A stretch of 64,000 nt of DNA from JBFWNG01 sp050251195 (GTDB taxonomy: Bacteria; Bdellovibrionota_B; Oligoflexia; Oligoflexales; Oligoflexaceae), in the NCBI GenBank assembly GCA_050251195.1, contig JBFWNG010000002.1, positions 434,001-498,000 of the forward strand. The letters run 5' to 3'. This document shows positions 9,517 to 17,419 of this stretch, in pieces. The stretch's first letter is position 1, and the number at the start of each line of letters is the position of its first letter. Under the pieces are notes generated by a model that saw nothing but the letters and a program-made list of their open reading frames with translations, did not search any database and had not been told where the DNA came from. The translations under genes were made by a program, and so were the position numbers.

Positions 9517-11463
9517 TTAATTTACCTCTTCCGCCAAGGAAGCGACGACAGTGAGATCTTCTAATGTCGAAATGTCACCGGTGACTGTTTTTTTCGCCGC
9601 GATGTCACGGAGTAAGCGGCGCATAATTTTTCCGGACCTGGTTTTGGGAAGCGCTGTACAGAGTCGAATCTCCTCAGGGCGGGCGAGGGCGCCTATTTGT
9701 TTGACAACGTGGTCTTTGAGATCTTGCACGAGGCTATGCGGCGCATCGGCTTTGGGCGTCACGAAGCACACGATGGCTTCTCCTTTGAGATCGTCATGGC
9801 GTCCGACAACGGCGGCCTCGGCAACGTTTTTGTGCGATACGAGCGCGCTCTCGACTTCCATCGTCGAGAGGCGATGCCCCGATACGTTCAACACGTCGTC
9901 CACGCGACCCATGACCCAGAAGTTGCCGTTCTCGTCGCGGCGAGCGCTGTCGCCTGTGAAGTACGCGCCCGGAATATGGGACCAGTATTGTTTTTTGAAT
10001 CGGTCGTGATCTCCGTAAACCGTGCGCAACATGCTCGGCCACGGTTGTTTGATGACAAGATAACCACCAGTGTTGGCCGGAAGCGGCTTGCCCTTCTCGT
10101 CCACGACCTCAGGTACAACCCCAAAAAACGGTTTGCATGCGGATCCGGGAACGGTGCTGTGCACACCCGGAAGCGGAGTGATCATTATGCCGCCGGTTTC
10201 TGTCTGCCACCACGTATCGACGATGGGACATTTCTTCTTGCCGATCACTTCGTGATACCACATCCAAGCTTCGGGATTGATCGGTTCGCCGACAGATCCC
10301 AGCAAACGCAAACTGGATAAGTCATATTTCTCGGGCCAACTTGTGCCAGTGCGAATGAAAGCGCGAATAGCTGTCGGAGCCGTGTACAGGATACTGATTT
10401 TGTAGCGCTCAATCATTTGCCAGAATCGTCCGGGATCGGGGGTCATCGGCGCGCCTTCGTACATAAAGATAGTGGCGCCGCTGCTAAGCGGACCGTAAAC
10501 CACGTAGCTATGTCCGGTAACCCAGCCGATGTCGGCGGTGCACCAGAACAAATCGTTTTCCTTCAAATCAAAAACATATTTCATCGTCATCGTGACGCCC
10601 AAAAGATAACCGCCCGTCGTGTGAAGGACGCCTTTGGGTTTGCCGGTGCTGCCCGACGTGTAGAGAAGAAACAGAGGATGTTCGCTGTCGAGCGGCTTTG
10701 CCAAATGATTGGTGGAAACGCCTTTCGTGGCTTCGTGCCAGTATACGTCCCGACCCGCCACCATGTTGACCGGTTCGCCCGTGCGTTTTAATACCACGGC
10801 TTTTTTCACGGTCGGAGATTTGGCCAAAGCGTCGTCCGCAATGTCTTTGAGTTTGACAATGTGCCCTTTGCGCCAAAGACCGTCTGCCGTAATGAGTAGT
10901 TTTGCACCTGCGTCGTTATTGCGATCGGCAAGCGCCTCCGAACTAAATCCAGCGAAAACAACGCTGTGTATCGCGCCGATTCTCGCGCATGCCAACACGG
11001 CGATGGCAAGTTCGGGAACAAGCGGCATGTAAAGTGTCACTTTGTCGCCGGAGACGACGCCCATGTTCTCAAGCGCGTTGGCGAAGCGACTTACTTCGTG
11101 AAGGAGTTCGCGGTAAGTGAGTTTTCGTTTGTCGCCGGGTTCTCCCTCCCACACGATCGCTGGTTTTTCGCCTTTGCCGTTGAGTACGTGGCGATCGAGA
11201 CAGTTGAAGGCAGCGTTCAGCTTGCCGCCAACGAACCATTTGGCGTCGGGCAAATCCCACGTCAGTACTTTATTCCAGTTGGTAAACCAATGCAGGTGTT
11301 TGGCGGCTTGTTCGGCCCAGAATTTTTCTGGTTCGTTCTTTGAGAATTCCCACAGGCGTTGGTATTCGGTCTCATCCGCAAGCAGCGCTTTGGATTTAAA
11401 GCTCTTGGAAGGTGCAAAGGATCGGGTTTCGCGGAGAAGGTTGTCAATGTTCTTTGTCGTCAT
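9517..11463 (-). CDS. acs: Acetyl-CoA synthetase (AMP-forming)
   Basis: Activates acetate with ATP to acetyl-AMP and then acetyl-CoA. 648 residues, the usual length. Core motifs: YTSGSTGKPKGVLHTTGGYL (A3, about residue 265), DTWWQTETGG (about 410), GYFTGDSARRDENGNFWVMGR hinge region, and PKTRSGKIMRRLLRD near the C terminus, whose Lys is the regulatory acetylation site in the family. The longest frame starts 42 codons earlier, but the MTTKNIDNLL start has an upstream GGAG and the extension has no family counterpart. Divergent from tag. Cytoplasmic. Confidence 0.97.
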   Translation of the reverse strand: MTTKNIDNLLRETRSFAPSKSFKSKALLADETEYQRLWEFSKNEPEKFWAEQAAKHLHWFTNWNKVLTWDLPDAKWFVGGKLNAAFNCLDRHVLNGKGEKPAIVWEGEPGDKRKLTYRELLHEVSRFANALENMGVVSGDKVTLYMPLVPELAIAVLACARIGAIHSVVFAGFSSEALADRNNDAGAKLLITADGLWRKGHIVKLKDIADDALAKSPTVKKAVVLKRTGEPVNMVAGRDVYWHEATKGVSTNHLAKPLDSEHPLFLLYTSGSTGKPKGVLHTTGGYLLGVTMTMKYVFDLKENDLFWCTADIGWVTGHSYVVYGPLSSGATIFMYEGAPMTPDPGRFWQMIERYKISILYTAPTAIRAFIRTGTSWPEKYDLSSLRLLGSVGEPINPEAWMWYHEVIGKKKCPIVDTWWQTETGGIMITPLPGVHSTVPGSACKPFFGVVPEVVDEKGKPLPANTGGYLVIKQPWPSMLRTVYGDHDRFKKQYWSHIPGAYFTGDSARRDENGNFWVMGRVDDVLNVSGHRLSTMEVESALVSHKNVAEAAVVGRHDDLKGEAIVCFVTPKADAPHSLVQDLKDHVVKQIGALARPEEIRLCTALPKTRSGKIMRRLLRDIAAKKTVTGDISTLEDLTVVASLAEEVN

Positions 11464-11591
11464 AGGTGAGGGACTCCTGCTGTTGCCTGTGCTCTGGGTT
11501 GGGAATGACGTCCCAGTGTAGGAAATGTCCGTGTCTTTTTCAACTGATTGGTGGATACAATAGCGGAAGGTTTTGAAAGGAGCAAACAATC

Positions 11592-12170
11592 ATGAAAACG
11601 CGCTGTTCTTGGCCAGGCACCGATCCCCTTTACGTTAAATATCATGACGAGGAATGGGGTGTTCCCGTTCTTGACGACGACAAGATATTTGAGTTTCTCA
11701 TCCTCGAGGGCGCCCAAGCAGGATTGAGCTGGATAACGGTTCTGCGCAAACGGGAAAACTACCGAAGAGCATTTGCCAACTTCGATCCGGTGAAAGTCGC
11801 CCGGTTTACGGAAAAGAAAGTAACGAGCCTTTTGCAAGATGCAGGCATCATTCGCAACGAACTTAAGATACGCGCCGCCATTACTAACGCGAAAGAGTTT
11901 CTCAAAGTGCAACGCGAGTTTGGAACTTTCGCGGAGTACATTTGGGGCTTCGTGAATCATAAACCCGTTGTCAATAAATGGAAGTCGACGAAGGAGCTTC
12001 CGGCTAAGTCGAAGATATCTGACGAACTCAGTAAAGACCTGAAGAAACGCGGATTCAAATTTATAGGATCGACTATTATTTACGCGCACATGCAGGCAAC
12101 CGGCATGGTGAACGACCATATAACCGAATGCTTTCGCTATAAACCGCTTGCCAAAGCCAAGAATAAGTAA
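11592..12170 (+). CDS. tag: DNA-3-methyladenine glycosylase I
   Basis: Removes 3-methyladenine from alkylated DNA. 192 residues, family length. MKTRCSWPGTDPLYVKYHDEEWG is the conserved opening with Cys5 and His18 as zinc ligands, and the matching pair lies in MVNDHITECF. The Trp and Glu of the base-binding pocket are in EEWGVP and FLILEGAQAGLSW. Ribosome binding site AAAGGAG ends 7 bases before the ATG. A second alkylation-repair gene is at 35971. Confidence 0.96.
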   Translation: MKTRCSWPGTDPLYVKYHDEEWGVPVLDDDKIFEFLILEGAQAGLSWITVLRKRENYRRAFANFDPVKVARFTEKKVTSLLQDAGIIRNELKIRAAITNAKEFLKVQREFGTFAEYIWGFVNHKPVVNKWKSTKELPAKSKISDELSKDLKKRGFKFIGSTIIYAHMQATGMVNDHITECFRYKPLAKAKNK

Positions 12171-12269
12171 TGGAAACCACAGCCAAATTCGACAATATCT
12201 CAGGTGATTGTCAAAAAAGCCGATAGAGAGGATGTAGGAATATAAATCCTGCGCGTAGGGCTTGTGAGC

Positions 12270-12296
12270 GAGATCCTTCGCTTCGCTCAGGATGAC
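12270..12296. repeat. Short dispersed repeat (VILSEAKDL type), copy 1
   Basis: A 27-base string beginning GAGATCCTTCG and ending CAGGATGAC, identical to 47631-47657. Translated backwards it gives the VILSEAKDL peptide often seen in ORFs of many bacterial genomes. It contains an imperfect hairpin (TCCT...AGGA). It lies 24 bases before the lipoprotein start codon. Confidence 0.85.
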
Positions 12297-12320
12297 GAGG
12301 ATATTCTTTCGGGGTTTACG

Positions 12321-12818
12321 ATGAGGGTACCTTACCGCCAATATTTCGTGGCTCTCCTTTCCATAGTTCTATGGGCAGGATGTGGTCTCTCTCCGGACAG
12401 GAAACGTATCAACCCGCCTCAAGCCGAGGACGCAACGGCGGAGTCAAAAGGCGACGAACTGGGTTCGACGACCGGCGATCCAACATCACCGACAACAGAA
12501 ACTCCTAGTGTGCCGCTTGTCATTAACTATCAAGAACATGTGGCCCCCATTTTAACGAGTTCATGTCTCGGCGCTGGATGTCACACGCCGCCGAATGCTG
12601 CTGGAAGCATTGCGCTGGACACCTATGACAACGCAAAACTTTATATGACTTCTTCCATCACATCCATTAACGCGAAGCGAATGCCTAAACCCGACAAGAC
12701 AATCTCTGCTGCTGATATCCAAACTCTGCAAAAGTGGGTGGACGGACAAATGCCGGAGACGGCGACAAGCGCGCCGCCAGCTGAAGCGGCGCCTGCAGGA
12801 ACGCCTCCAGCGCCTTAA
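12321..12818 (+). CDS. Lipoprotein with a haem-type CX4CH motif
   Basis: A 165-residue lipoprotein: signal MRVPYRQYFVALLSIVLWAGC with Cys21 as the lipid site. After an acidic Thr/Pro linker comes a domain of the planctomycete-cytochrome-like type (YQEHVAPILTSSCLGAGCHTPPNAAGSIALDTYDNAK), typical of exported proteins with one CxnCH site. Spacing is CX4CH instead of CX2CH, so haem attachment is unproven. The tail (about 145-165) is Ala/Pro-rich. The longer frame opening MSEILRFAQDDE is only the translated dispersed repeat and was rejected. Possible periplasmic electron carrier. Confidence 0.75.
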   Translation: MRVPYRQYFVALLSIVLWAGCGLSPDRKRINPPQAEDATAESKGDELGSTTGDPTSPTTETPSVPLVINYQEHVAPILTSSCLGAGCHTPPNAAGSIALDTYDNAKLYMTSSITSINAKRMPKPDKTISAADIQTLQKWVDGQMPETATSAPPAEAAPAGTPPAP

Positions 12819-12964
12819 TTTTGAATCGACGAACATAATGACGCTGCGTCTGTTTCGCCTGCCTAAATAAGAAACACTTTGGTAAAACTCCAAGCTCATC
12901 ATTAATTTGTAGGCGCTTGAAAATGTTACTCAAACATTAAGTTTTTTGCGTTTGCAAAAATTGT

Positions 12965-12993
12965 TTGACTGGCTGGCCAAATCTTTATACTAT
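12965..12993 (+). promoter_or_regulatory. Sigma-70 type promoter of the zincin gene
   Basis: TTGACT (12965-12970), 17-base spacer, TACTAT (12988-12993), about 50 bases before the ATG of the secreted zincin, which has an AGGGGGAC ribosome binding site. The spacer contains CTGGCTGGCCAA, which recurs before the M28 peptidase gene at 61350-61362. Confidence 0.6.
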
Positions 12994-13043
12994 CCCCGCA
13001 GATTCGCGTGAGAAATACATAAGAGCGAAAAGAGGGGGACACC

Positions 13044-13901
13044 ATGAAACGATTCTTATTGAGCATCGCGGCCCTGGGTTTAGGTATACCAGCAGCGCAC
13101 GCCGACATTTTACCGCCTAACAATTTAAACCTCGAGGACTCTCTATTTGGGTTTGCTGAAGGTGGAATAACGCAAGAACAGTTCGACAAGACGATCGACT
13201 ATATCTTGACCAAGTATCAACCCATCGCGGCAAAACATAACGCTACATTTGTGGTCAATCGTCTATGGGACGATCCTACCGTGAACGCCGGCGCATCGAG
13301 AGACGGCAACCAATGGCAATTGTGGATGTTTGGCGGCCTTGCCCGACGTCCTGAAGTCAACCCAGACGCTTTCTCTATCGTAATGTGCCACGAAATTGGC
13401 CACTTGGTCGCGGGTTTTCCTCACTATTTCATGACCGATATCTCTGTGGAAGGAGAGGCCGATTACTTTGCGACTATGAGCTGCGTGGACCTAATTTGGG
13501 GCGAGCAGCTTGAAGAAAACGCAAAAGCGCGCGCGGACGTAACGCCTGAAATACAAGCCGATTGCGATAAAGTCTACACCGACGAAGCCAACCAAAACCT
13601 TTGCTATAGAACTATGAAAGCATCCTTAGCCTTGGGCGATCTGATGGCGTACCTCCAATCTCAACGCGACGGAGTCGATGTCGCCGTGAATACAGCGACT
13701 CCCGACATTTCTGAGGTAGAAGCAACTTTCGAGGGTCACCCAAAAGCGCAGTGTCGATTGGATACTTACGTCGCCGGCGCTCTCTGTAACAAGCCTTATC
13801 ACACCGACATTATTCCAACGCAAGCGGACCACGTTCAGTATCATTGCGCCATCGAGCGTCAAGAGCTTCACGTTCGTCCTCGATGCTGGTTTAAACCATA
13901 G
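13044..13901 (+). CDS. Secreted HExxH metalloprotease-like protein
   Basis: 285 residues with a signal peptide (cleavage after AHA, about 20). The zinc motif is CHEIGHLVAG at about 115-124, and a downstream EGEADYFA (about 136-143) fits the EXXXD third-ligand helix of gluzincins such as M48. Nine or more Cys suggest disulfides in the periplasm or outside. The C-terminal third (about 190-285) is unfamiliar. It stands alone, between its own promoter and terminator. Peptidase activity is inferred from the motif. Confidence 0.75.
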   Translation: MKRFLLSIAALGLGIPAAHADILPPNNLNLEDSLFGFAEGGITQEQFDKTIDYILTKYQPIAAKHNATFVVNRLWDDPTVNAGASRDGNQWQLWMFGGLARRPEVNPDAFSIVMCHEIGHLVAGFPHYFMTDISVEGEADYFATMSCVDLIWGEQLEENAKARADVTPEIQADCDKVYTDEANQNLCYRTMKASLALGDLMAYLQSQRDGVDVAVNTATPDISEVEATFEGHPKAQCRLDTYVAGALCNKPYHTDIIPTQADHVQYHCAIERQELHVRPRCWFKP

Positions 13902-13936
13902 TTTTTGAGGGGAATACTTTCCTAATGAGTATATTG

Positions 13937-13964
13937 ACCCCGTCGCGTGCGACGGGGTTTTTTT
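13937..13964 (+). terminator. Rho-independent terminator of the zincin gene
   Basis: A 10-bp GC-rich stem (13937-13946 with 13949-13958) closed by a very short GT loop (effectively 4 bases with the top pair open), followed by eight T. A textbook intrinsic terminator 35 bases after the stop codon. Confidence 0.92.
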
Positions 13965-14067
13965 ATGGCTTGATTTAAAGTTAAGCCAAAAACAAAAAGA
14001 AAAGAGCAAAAACCGATCAAGGAGAAGTGAGTTGAAGTATTCCAACTCCGCTTCAGCTCTTTCTACG

Positions 14068-14096
14068 TTGACTAAGAGCAGCTTAAAAACTACTGT
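14068..14096 (+). promoter_or_regulatory. Promoter of the pst-arsM operon
   Basis: TTGACT (14068-14073), 17-base spacer, TACTGT (14091-14096), 36 bases before the pstS start. No good Pho box (CTGTCATA repeats) is visible; CTGTTAAC at 14093-14100 is a weak half-site at best. Confidence 0.5.
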
Positions 14097-14131
14097 TAAC
14101 CCAGCATTTTGCCATGCGGAGGTTGTTTTCC

Positions 14132-14986
14132 ATGAGTTTTCGTAGCCACTTCCTTTCTATCCTTACGTCGTCCCTAACGATTTTTGCCACAGGAGCCCAA
14201 GCCGAAACCGTTCTCAAAGTCAGTGGTTCGACAACGGTGAATCCGGTCGTTGTCGATGCGGCGGATGTTCTTAAGAACACCAAGAAGTTGAAAGTCTTTG
14301 TCGATACCCAAGGCGGCAGCAGCGCCGGCATCGCATACGTTGCGGAAGGGCTAAGCGACATTGGAATGGCGTCTCGCGAAATCAACGATCATGATCTTCA
14401 GAAATATCCTAAAGCAAAGTTTGACACGCATGTGATCGGTTATGACGGCGTTGCTCTCGTTGTTTCTAAGAAGCTTTACGACGAAGGAGTAAAATCGCTT
14501 ACCAGGGAACAAATTCAGAAATTATACGAAGGTAAGATCACCAACTGGAAGGAAGTCGGTGGTCCGGACAGAAAGGTCGCTTTCTTTAATAAGGAACCTG
14601 GGCGCGGCACTTGGGAGGTGTTCGCCAACTATGTCTATGGCAAAGCAGACGACGCACCTAAGGTTTTCCACCCTGAAGTGGGAGCCAACCAAGAGGCACG
14701 CACAAAAGTTGCAGCTCATCCAGGCGGTATAACGCAGTTGTCCGCCTCTTGGGCGTGGGACAATAACGATGTGAGAGCCTTAGGAATAAAAGGCGCCGAC
14801 GGAAAAGTGATCGAAGCCTCTCTTGAAAACATAGAGCGCGGCGTCTACCCTATGCGTCGACGCCTGCTTCTTGTGACCACGGACAAGTCAAAACCTGAAG
14901 CTCAAGAACTCATTAGCTATATCATGTCTCCGGACGGACAAAAATTGCTGACAAAGCACGGTTATCTGCCGGCGATTAAGAAATGA
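14132..14986 (+). CDS. pstS: Phosphate ABC transporter substrate-binding protein
   Basis: Binds phosphate in the periplasm and hands it to PstCA. 284 residues with a Sec signal peptide ending at AQA. The phosphate-loop motifs are SGSTTVNPVV at the mature start and GGSSAGIAYV. The third loop reads EPGRGTWEVF where family members usually have GSGT(R/K), so a Ser is replaced by Arg. The start at 14132 was chosen because GGAGG (14118-14122) is 9 bases upstream; an ATG at 14114 lies in front of that box. Four-base overlap with pstC. Confidence 0.93.
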   Translation: MSFRSHFLSILTSSLTIFATGAQAETVLKVSGSTTVNPVVVDAADVLKNTKKLKVFVDTQGGSSAGIAYVAEGLSDIGMASREINDHDLQKYPKAKFDTHVIGYDGVALVVSKKLYDEGVKSLTREQIQKLYEGKITNWKEVGGPDRKVAFFNKEPGRGTWEVFANYVYGKADDAPKVFHPEVGANQEARTKVAAHPGGITQLSASWAWDNNDVRALGIKGADGKVIEASLENIERGVYPMRRRLLLVTTDKSKPEAQELISYIMSPDGQKLLTKHGYLPAIKK

Positions 14987-15843
14987 TCCGCAAGTTCTCA
15001 TGGCTTTGTTCATTTCTGACGCTCGGATTTATCGTCTTTCTCGGGTCAGCGCTCGTCATGGACGGTATGTCCGGATTAAGCAGCGTAGGCTTTTTTAGCC
15101 CTGGCTACTGGGACTTTCGCCAAAAATCCTTTCACGCGCTTTCCATGTTTTTTGGCACAGCGACTGTCGCCGTCCTTGCGATGACATTGGCCGTGCCTCT
15201 CGGTCTTGGTGCGGCAATTTTTGTTTCAGAACACACCAAAGGCAAGACACGTGCGTTCATAAAAGTACTCTTAGAATTGCTCGCTGGAATTCCGTCGGTT
15301 GTCTACGGACTTCTTGGCGTGGGCTTTGTCATTCCTTTAATGGGGGAATGGATTATTGAGCAAGGGGGCGTTTCCGGAGAAAGTCTGTTAACGGCCGGTG
15401 GCTTGCTCGGCATTATGGTGTTGCCAACGATGATGACATTTGCGGACGACGCGCTGCGCTGCGTGCCTAAAAAGATGCGGGAAGAAGCTCTGAGTTTAGG
15501 TTTGAGCAAATGGCAGGTGACGTCCTACGTGGTGCTGCCGCAAGCAAAAGCGGGCATTCTGGGCGCGGCGATGTTGGCGCTTGGTCGGGCCATGGGGGAA
15601 ACGATTGCTATTTTCCTGGTCATCGGCAGAGTGGATTACCCGTTTTCCAGCTCTATCTTTTCTTTCGAAACCCTTTTAGGCGGAGGGCAAACTCTCACCA
15701 CTAAAATAGGTGGCGCCGAACTTTCTATCGCCTACGGCGATCCGCAACACTGGAGCGCGTTGATGGCATTGGCGGTTACTTTGTGGGTGAGCGTTACCGC
15801 TCTTGCTTTCGGCAGCGGCAGAATCTTGAGGAGCAAGAATTGA
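14983..15843 (+). CDS. pstC: Phosphate ABC transporter permease PstC
   Basis: Inner membrane permease of the phosphate importer. 286 residues with about six membrane segments; the family EAA-like loop appears as KKMREEALSLGLSKWQVTSYVVLPQAKAGI (about 165-195), followed by GRAMGETIAI, a strongly conserved PstC/PstA motif. It starts within the pstS stop (ATGA) and ends next to the TTG of pstA. Confidence 0.96.
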   Translation: MIRKFSWLCSFLTLGFIVFLGSALVMDGMSGLSSVGFFSPGYWDFRQKSFHALSMFFGTATVAVLAMTLAVPLGLGAAIFVSEHTKGKTRAFIKVLLELLAGIPSVVYGLLGVGFVIPLMGEWIIEQGGVSGESLLTAGGLLGIMVLPTMMTFADDALRCVPKKMREEALSLGLSKWQVTSYVVLPQAKAGILGAAMLALGRAMGETIAIFLVIGRVDYPFSSSIFSFETLLGGGQTLTTKIGGAELSIAYGDPQHWSALMALAVTLWVSVTALAFGSGRILRSKN

Positions 15844-16700
15844 TCACAGCGGTAAAGCCATTGCGCACCAAAGTATTGGAGACGGCTCTATCAACCTTGG
15901 TGATGCTGTGCGCAGCCTTGGGCGTTGGAGTGGTGATCTTTGTCATCGCTGTGAGCTTGGTTAAAGGTTCGCAGAGTTTGAATTGGGAATTTTTCACCAG
16001 AGACTCCGGGAACGGAACCTTTGGGGCTTTCTATCAAATCGTTGGAAGCGCGATCTTAATGCTGACAACGATCTCTTTGGCAGCGCCCGTCGCCATTTCT
16101 TTGGGTGTGGTTTATTTTGATCTCCGAAGCGGATCTCTGAAGCAGTCGATGCGCCACTTTCTTCATGCCTTGAATGCGACGCCGTCGGTCATCTTAGGCA
16201 TTGTCGGCTTTCTGTTTTTCATCAAGCTCCTCGGCTGGAACAAGTCTTGGTTTGCCGGTGGCGTGATACTCGCAATCATGATCTTGCCTGTGGTAACGCT
16301 CTCGTTAATCAACCGTATGGAAACGATTCCCGTGCATTACCTTCACTCAGCGCGCGCACTTGGCCTTAATCAAAGCCAAATTATCAGTAGCGTTGTGCTT
16401 CCCTACAGTTGGGGCGGCTTGCTAACCGGCATCGTCATGGGAATCGCGAGAGCGGCTGGTGAAACGGCGCCGATCATGTTTACCGCTGTGGTTTTTTCCG
16501 GTGCAACTTGGCCGACGGGAATCAAGGATAGCCCTGTTCTGGCGTTGCCTTATCACATATTTAATCTTGCTCAGGATATTATCGGCGATAATGCTATCCA
16601 GGCGGCTTGGGCAAGCGCTTTTGTTCTTATATCGTTTGTTTTATTCCTAAGTGTTCTCGCCATACCGCTGCGGGCTCGAAGTCACGAGGAGGCCAAATAG
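15840..16700 (+). CDS. pstA: Phosphate ABC transporter permease PstA
   Basis: Second inner membrane permease. 286 residues, six or so membrane segments, with the coupling loop HYLHSARALGLNQSQIISSVVLPYSWGG and GIARAAGETAPIMFT, hallmark of PstA. The start is a TTG that overlaps the pstC stop, with TGAGGAG at 15827-15833 six bases upstream. The longer frame runs back inside pstC and lacks such a box. Confidence 0.95.
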   Translation: MITAVKPLRTKVLETALSTLVMLCAALGVGVVIFVIAVSLVKGSQSLNWEFFTRDSGNGTFGAFYQIVGSAILMLTTISLAAPVAISLGVVYFDLRSGSLKQSMRHFLHALNATPSVILGIVGFLFFIKLLGWNKSWFAGGVILAIMILPVVTLSLINRMETIPVHYLHSARALGLNQSQIISSVVLPYSWGGLLTGIVMGIARAAGETAPIMFTAVVFSGATWPTGIKDSPVLALPYHIFNLAQDIIGDNAIQAAWASAFVLISFVLFLSVLAIPLRARSHEEAK

Positions 16701-17419
16701 TGGAAGATGTCGTGTTCGAAGTTAAAGATTTGTCCGTGCTGTGCAAAGGGCTCAAGATCATCCACAACGCTAGCTTTGTGACTCGCTCGAAGAGCGTCAC
16801 AGCGATAGTTGGCCCTAGCGGCGTCGGCAAAAGCACGCTTATTAGAACCCTCAATCGTCTTCTCGAAGAAGAACCGTCCTACAAGATTAACGGTGAAATT
16901 CTGTTTAACGGACAATCCGTATACGCCGGTCGCGCCACGAAATATGATTTGAGGCGGCGGGTCGGACTGGTATTTCAAAAACCAACGATTTTTCCGACTT
17001 CGATTTTTAGAAACGTGATTTTTGGAACGAGGCACGTACTGTCCTTTCCCAAAAAAGAATATGCGAACCTTGTCGAAGCTTGCCTCAGAGATGCGTTTCT
17101 TTGGGACGAGGTCAAAGACAGGATTCACGAGTCGGCATTCAACCTGTCCGTGGGGCAACAACAACGCCTTGCCATCGCAAGGACGCTGGCGGTGGAGCCA
17201 GACGTTCTCCTGATGGACGAACCGACCTCCGCTTTGGACGTCAATGCAACGGCAAAGATCGAACATCTTATTTCGTCCCTACGAAAGACAAAAACTGTTA
17301 TTATCGTTACGCATAATCTCGACCAAGCGCGACGCCTGAGCGATCAGGTTTTGTCTCTCAAACCCTCGGAGCAGGGCGCATCTTTAGAAGTGATGACCAC
17401 CAAGGAGAATCGAACATGA
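16700..17419 (+). CDS. pstB: Phosphate ABC transporter ATPase PstB
   Basis: Energises PstCA by ATP hydrolysis. 239 residues, GTG start overlapping the last base of the pstA stop, GAGGAGG at 16686-16692 seven bases before. Walker A GPSGVGKST, Q-loop VFQKPTIFPTSIFRNV, Walker B LLMDEPTSALD, H-switch IIVTHN. The ABC signature reads LSVGQQQR instead of LSGGQQQR, a moderate deviation. The sequence is somewhat shorter than typical PstB (about 250). No phoU follows; the next gene is arsM with a 4-base overlap. Confidence 0.94.
   Translation: MEDVVFEVKDLSVLCKGLKIIHNASFVTRSKSVTAIVGPSGVGKSTLIRTLNRLLEEEPSYKINGEILFNGQSVYAGRATKYDLRRRVGLVFQKPTIFPTSIFRNVIFGTRHVLSFPKKEYANLVEACLRDAFLWDEVKDRIHESAFNLSVGQQQRLAIARTLAVEPDVLLMDEPTSALDVNATAKIEHLISSLRKTKTVIIVTHNLDQARRLSDQVLSLKPSEQGASLEVMTTKENRT

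Noticed and set aside
11460..12341. Minus-strand ORF of 293 codons over the tag gene
   Set aside because: It is the shadow of tag and includes the translated dispersed repeat; no family pattern or start signal.
14090..14105. Pho box upstream of pstS
   Set aside because: Only a poor half-site (CTGTTAAC) is present and no second repeat at 11-base distance.
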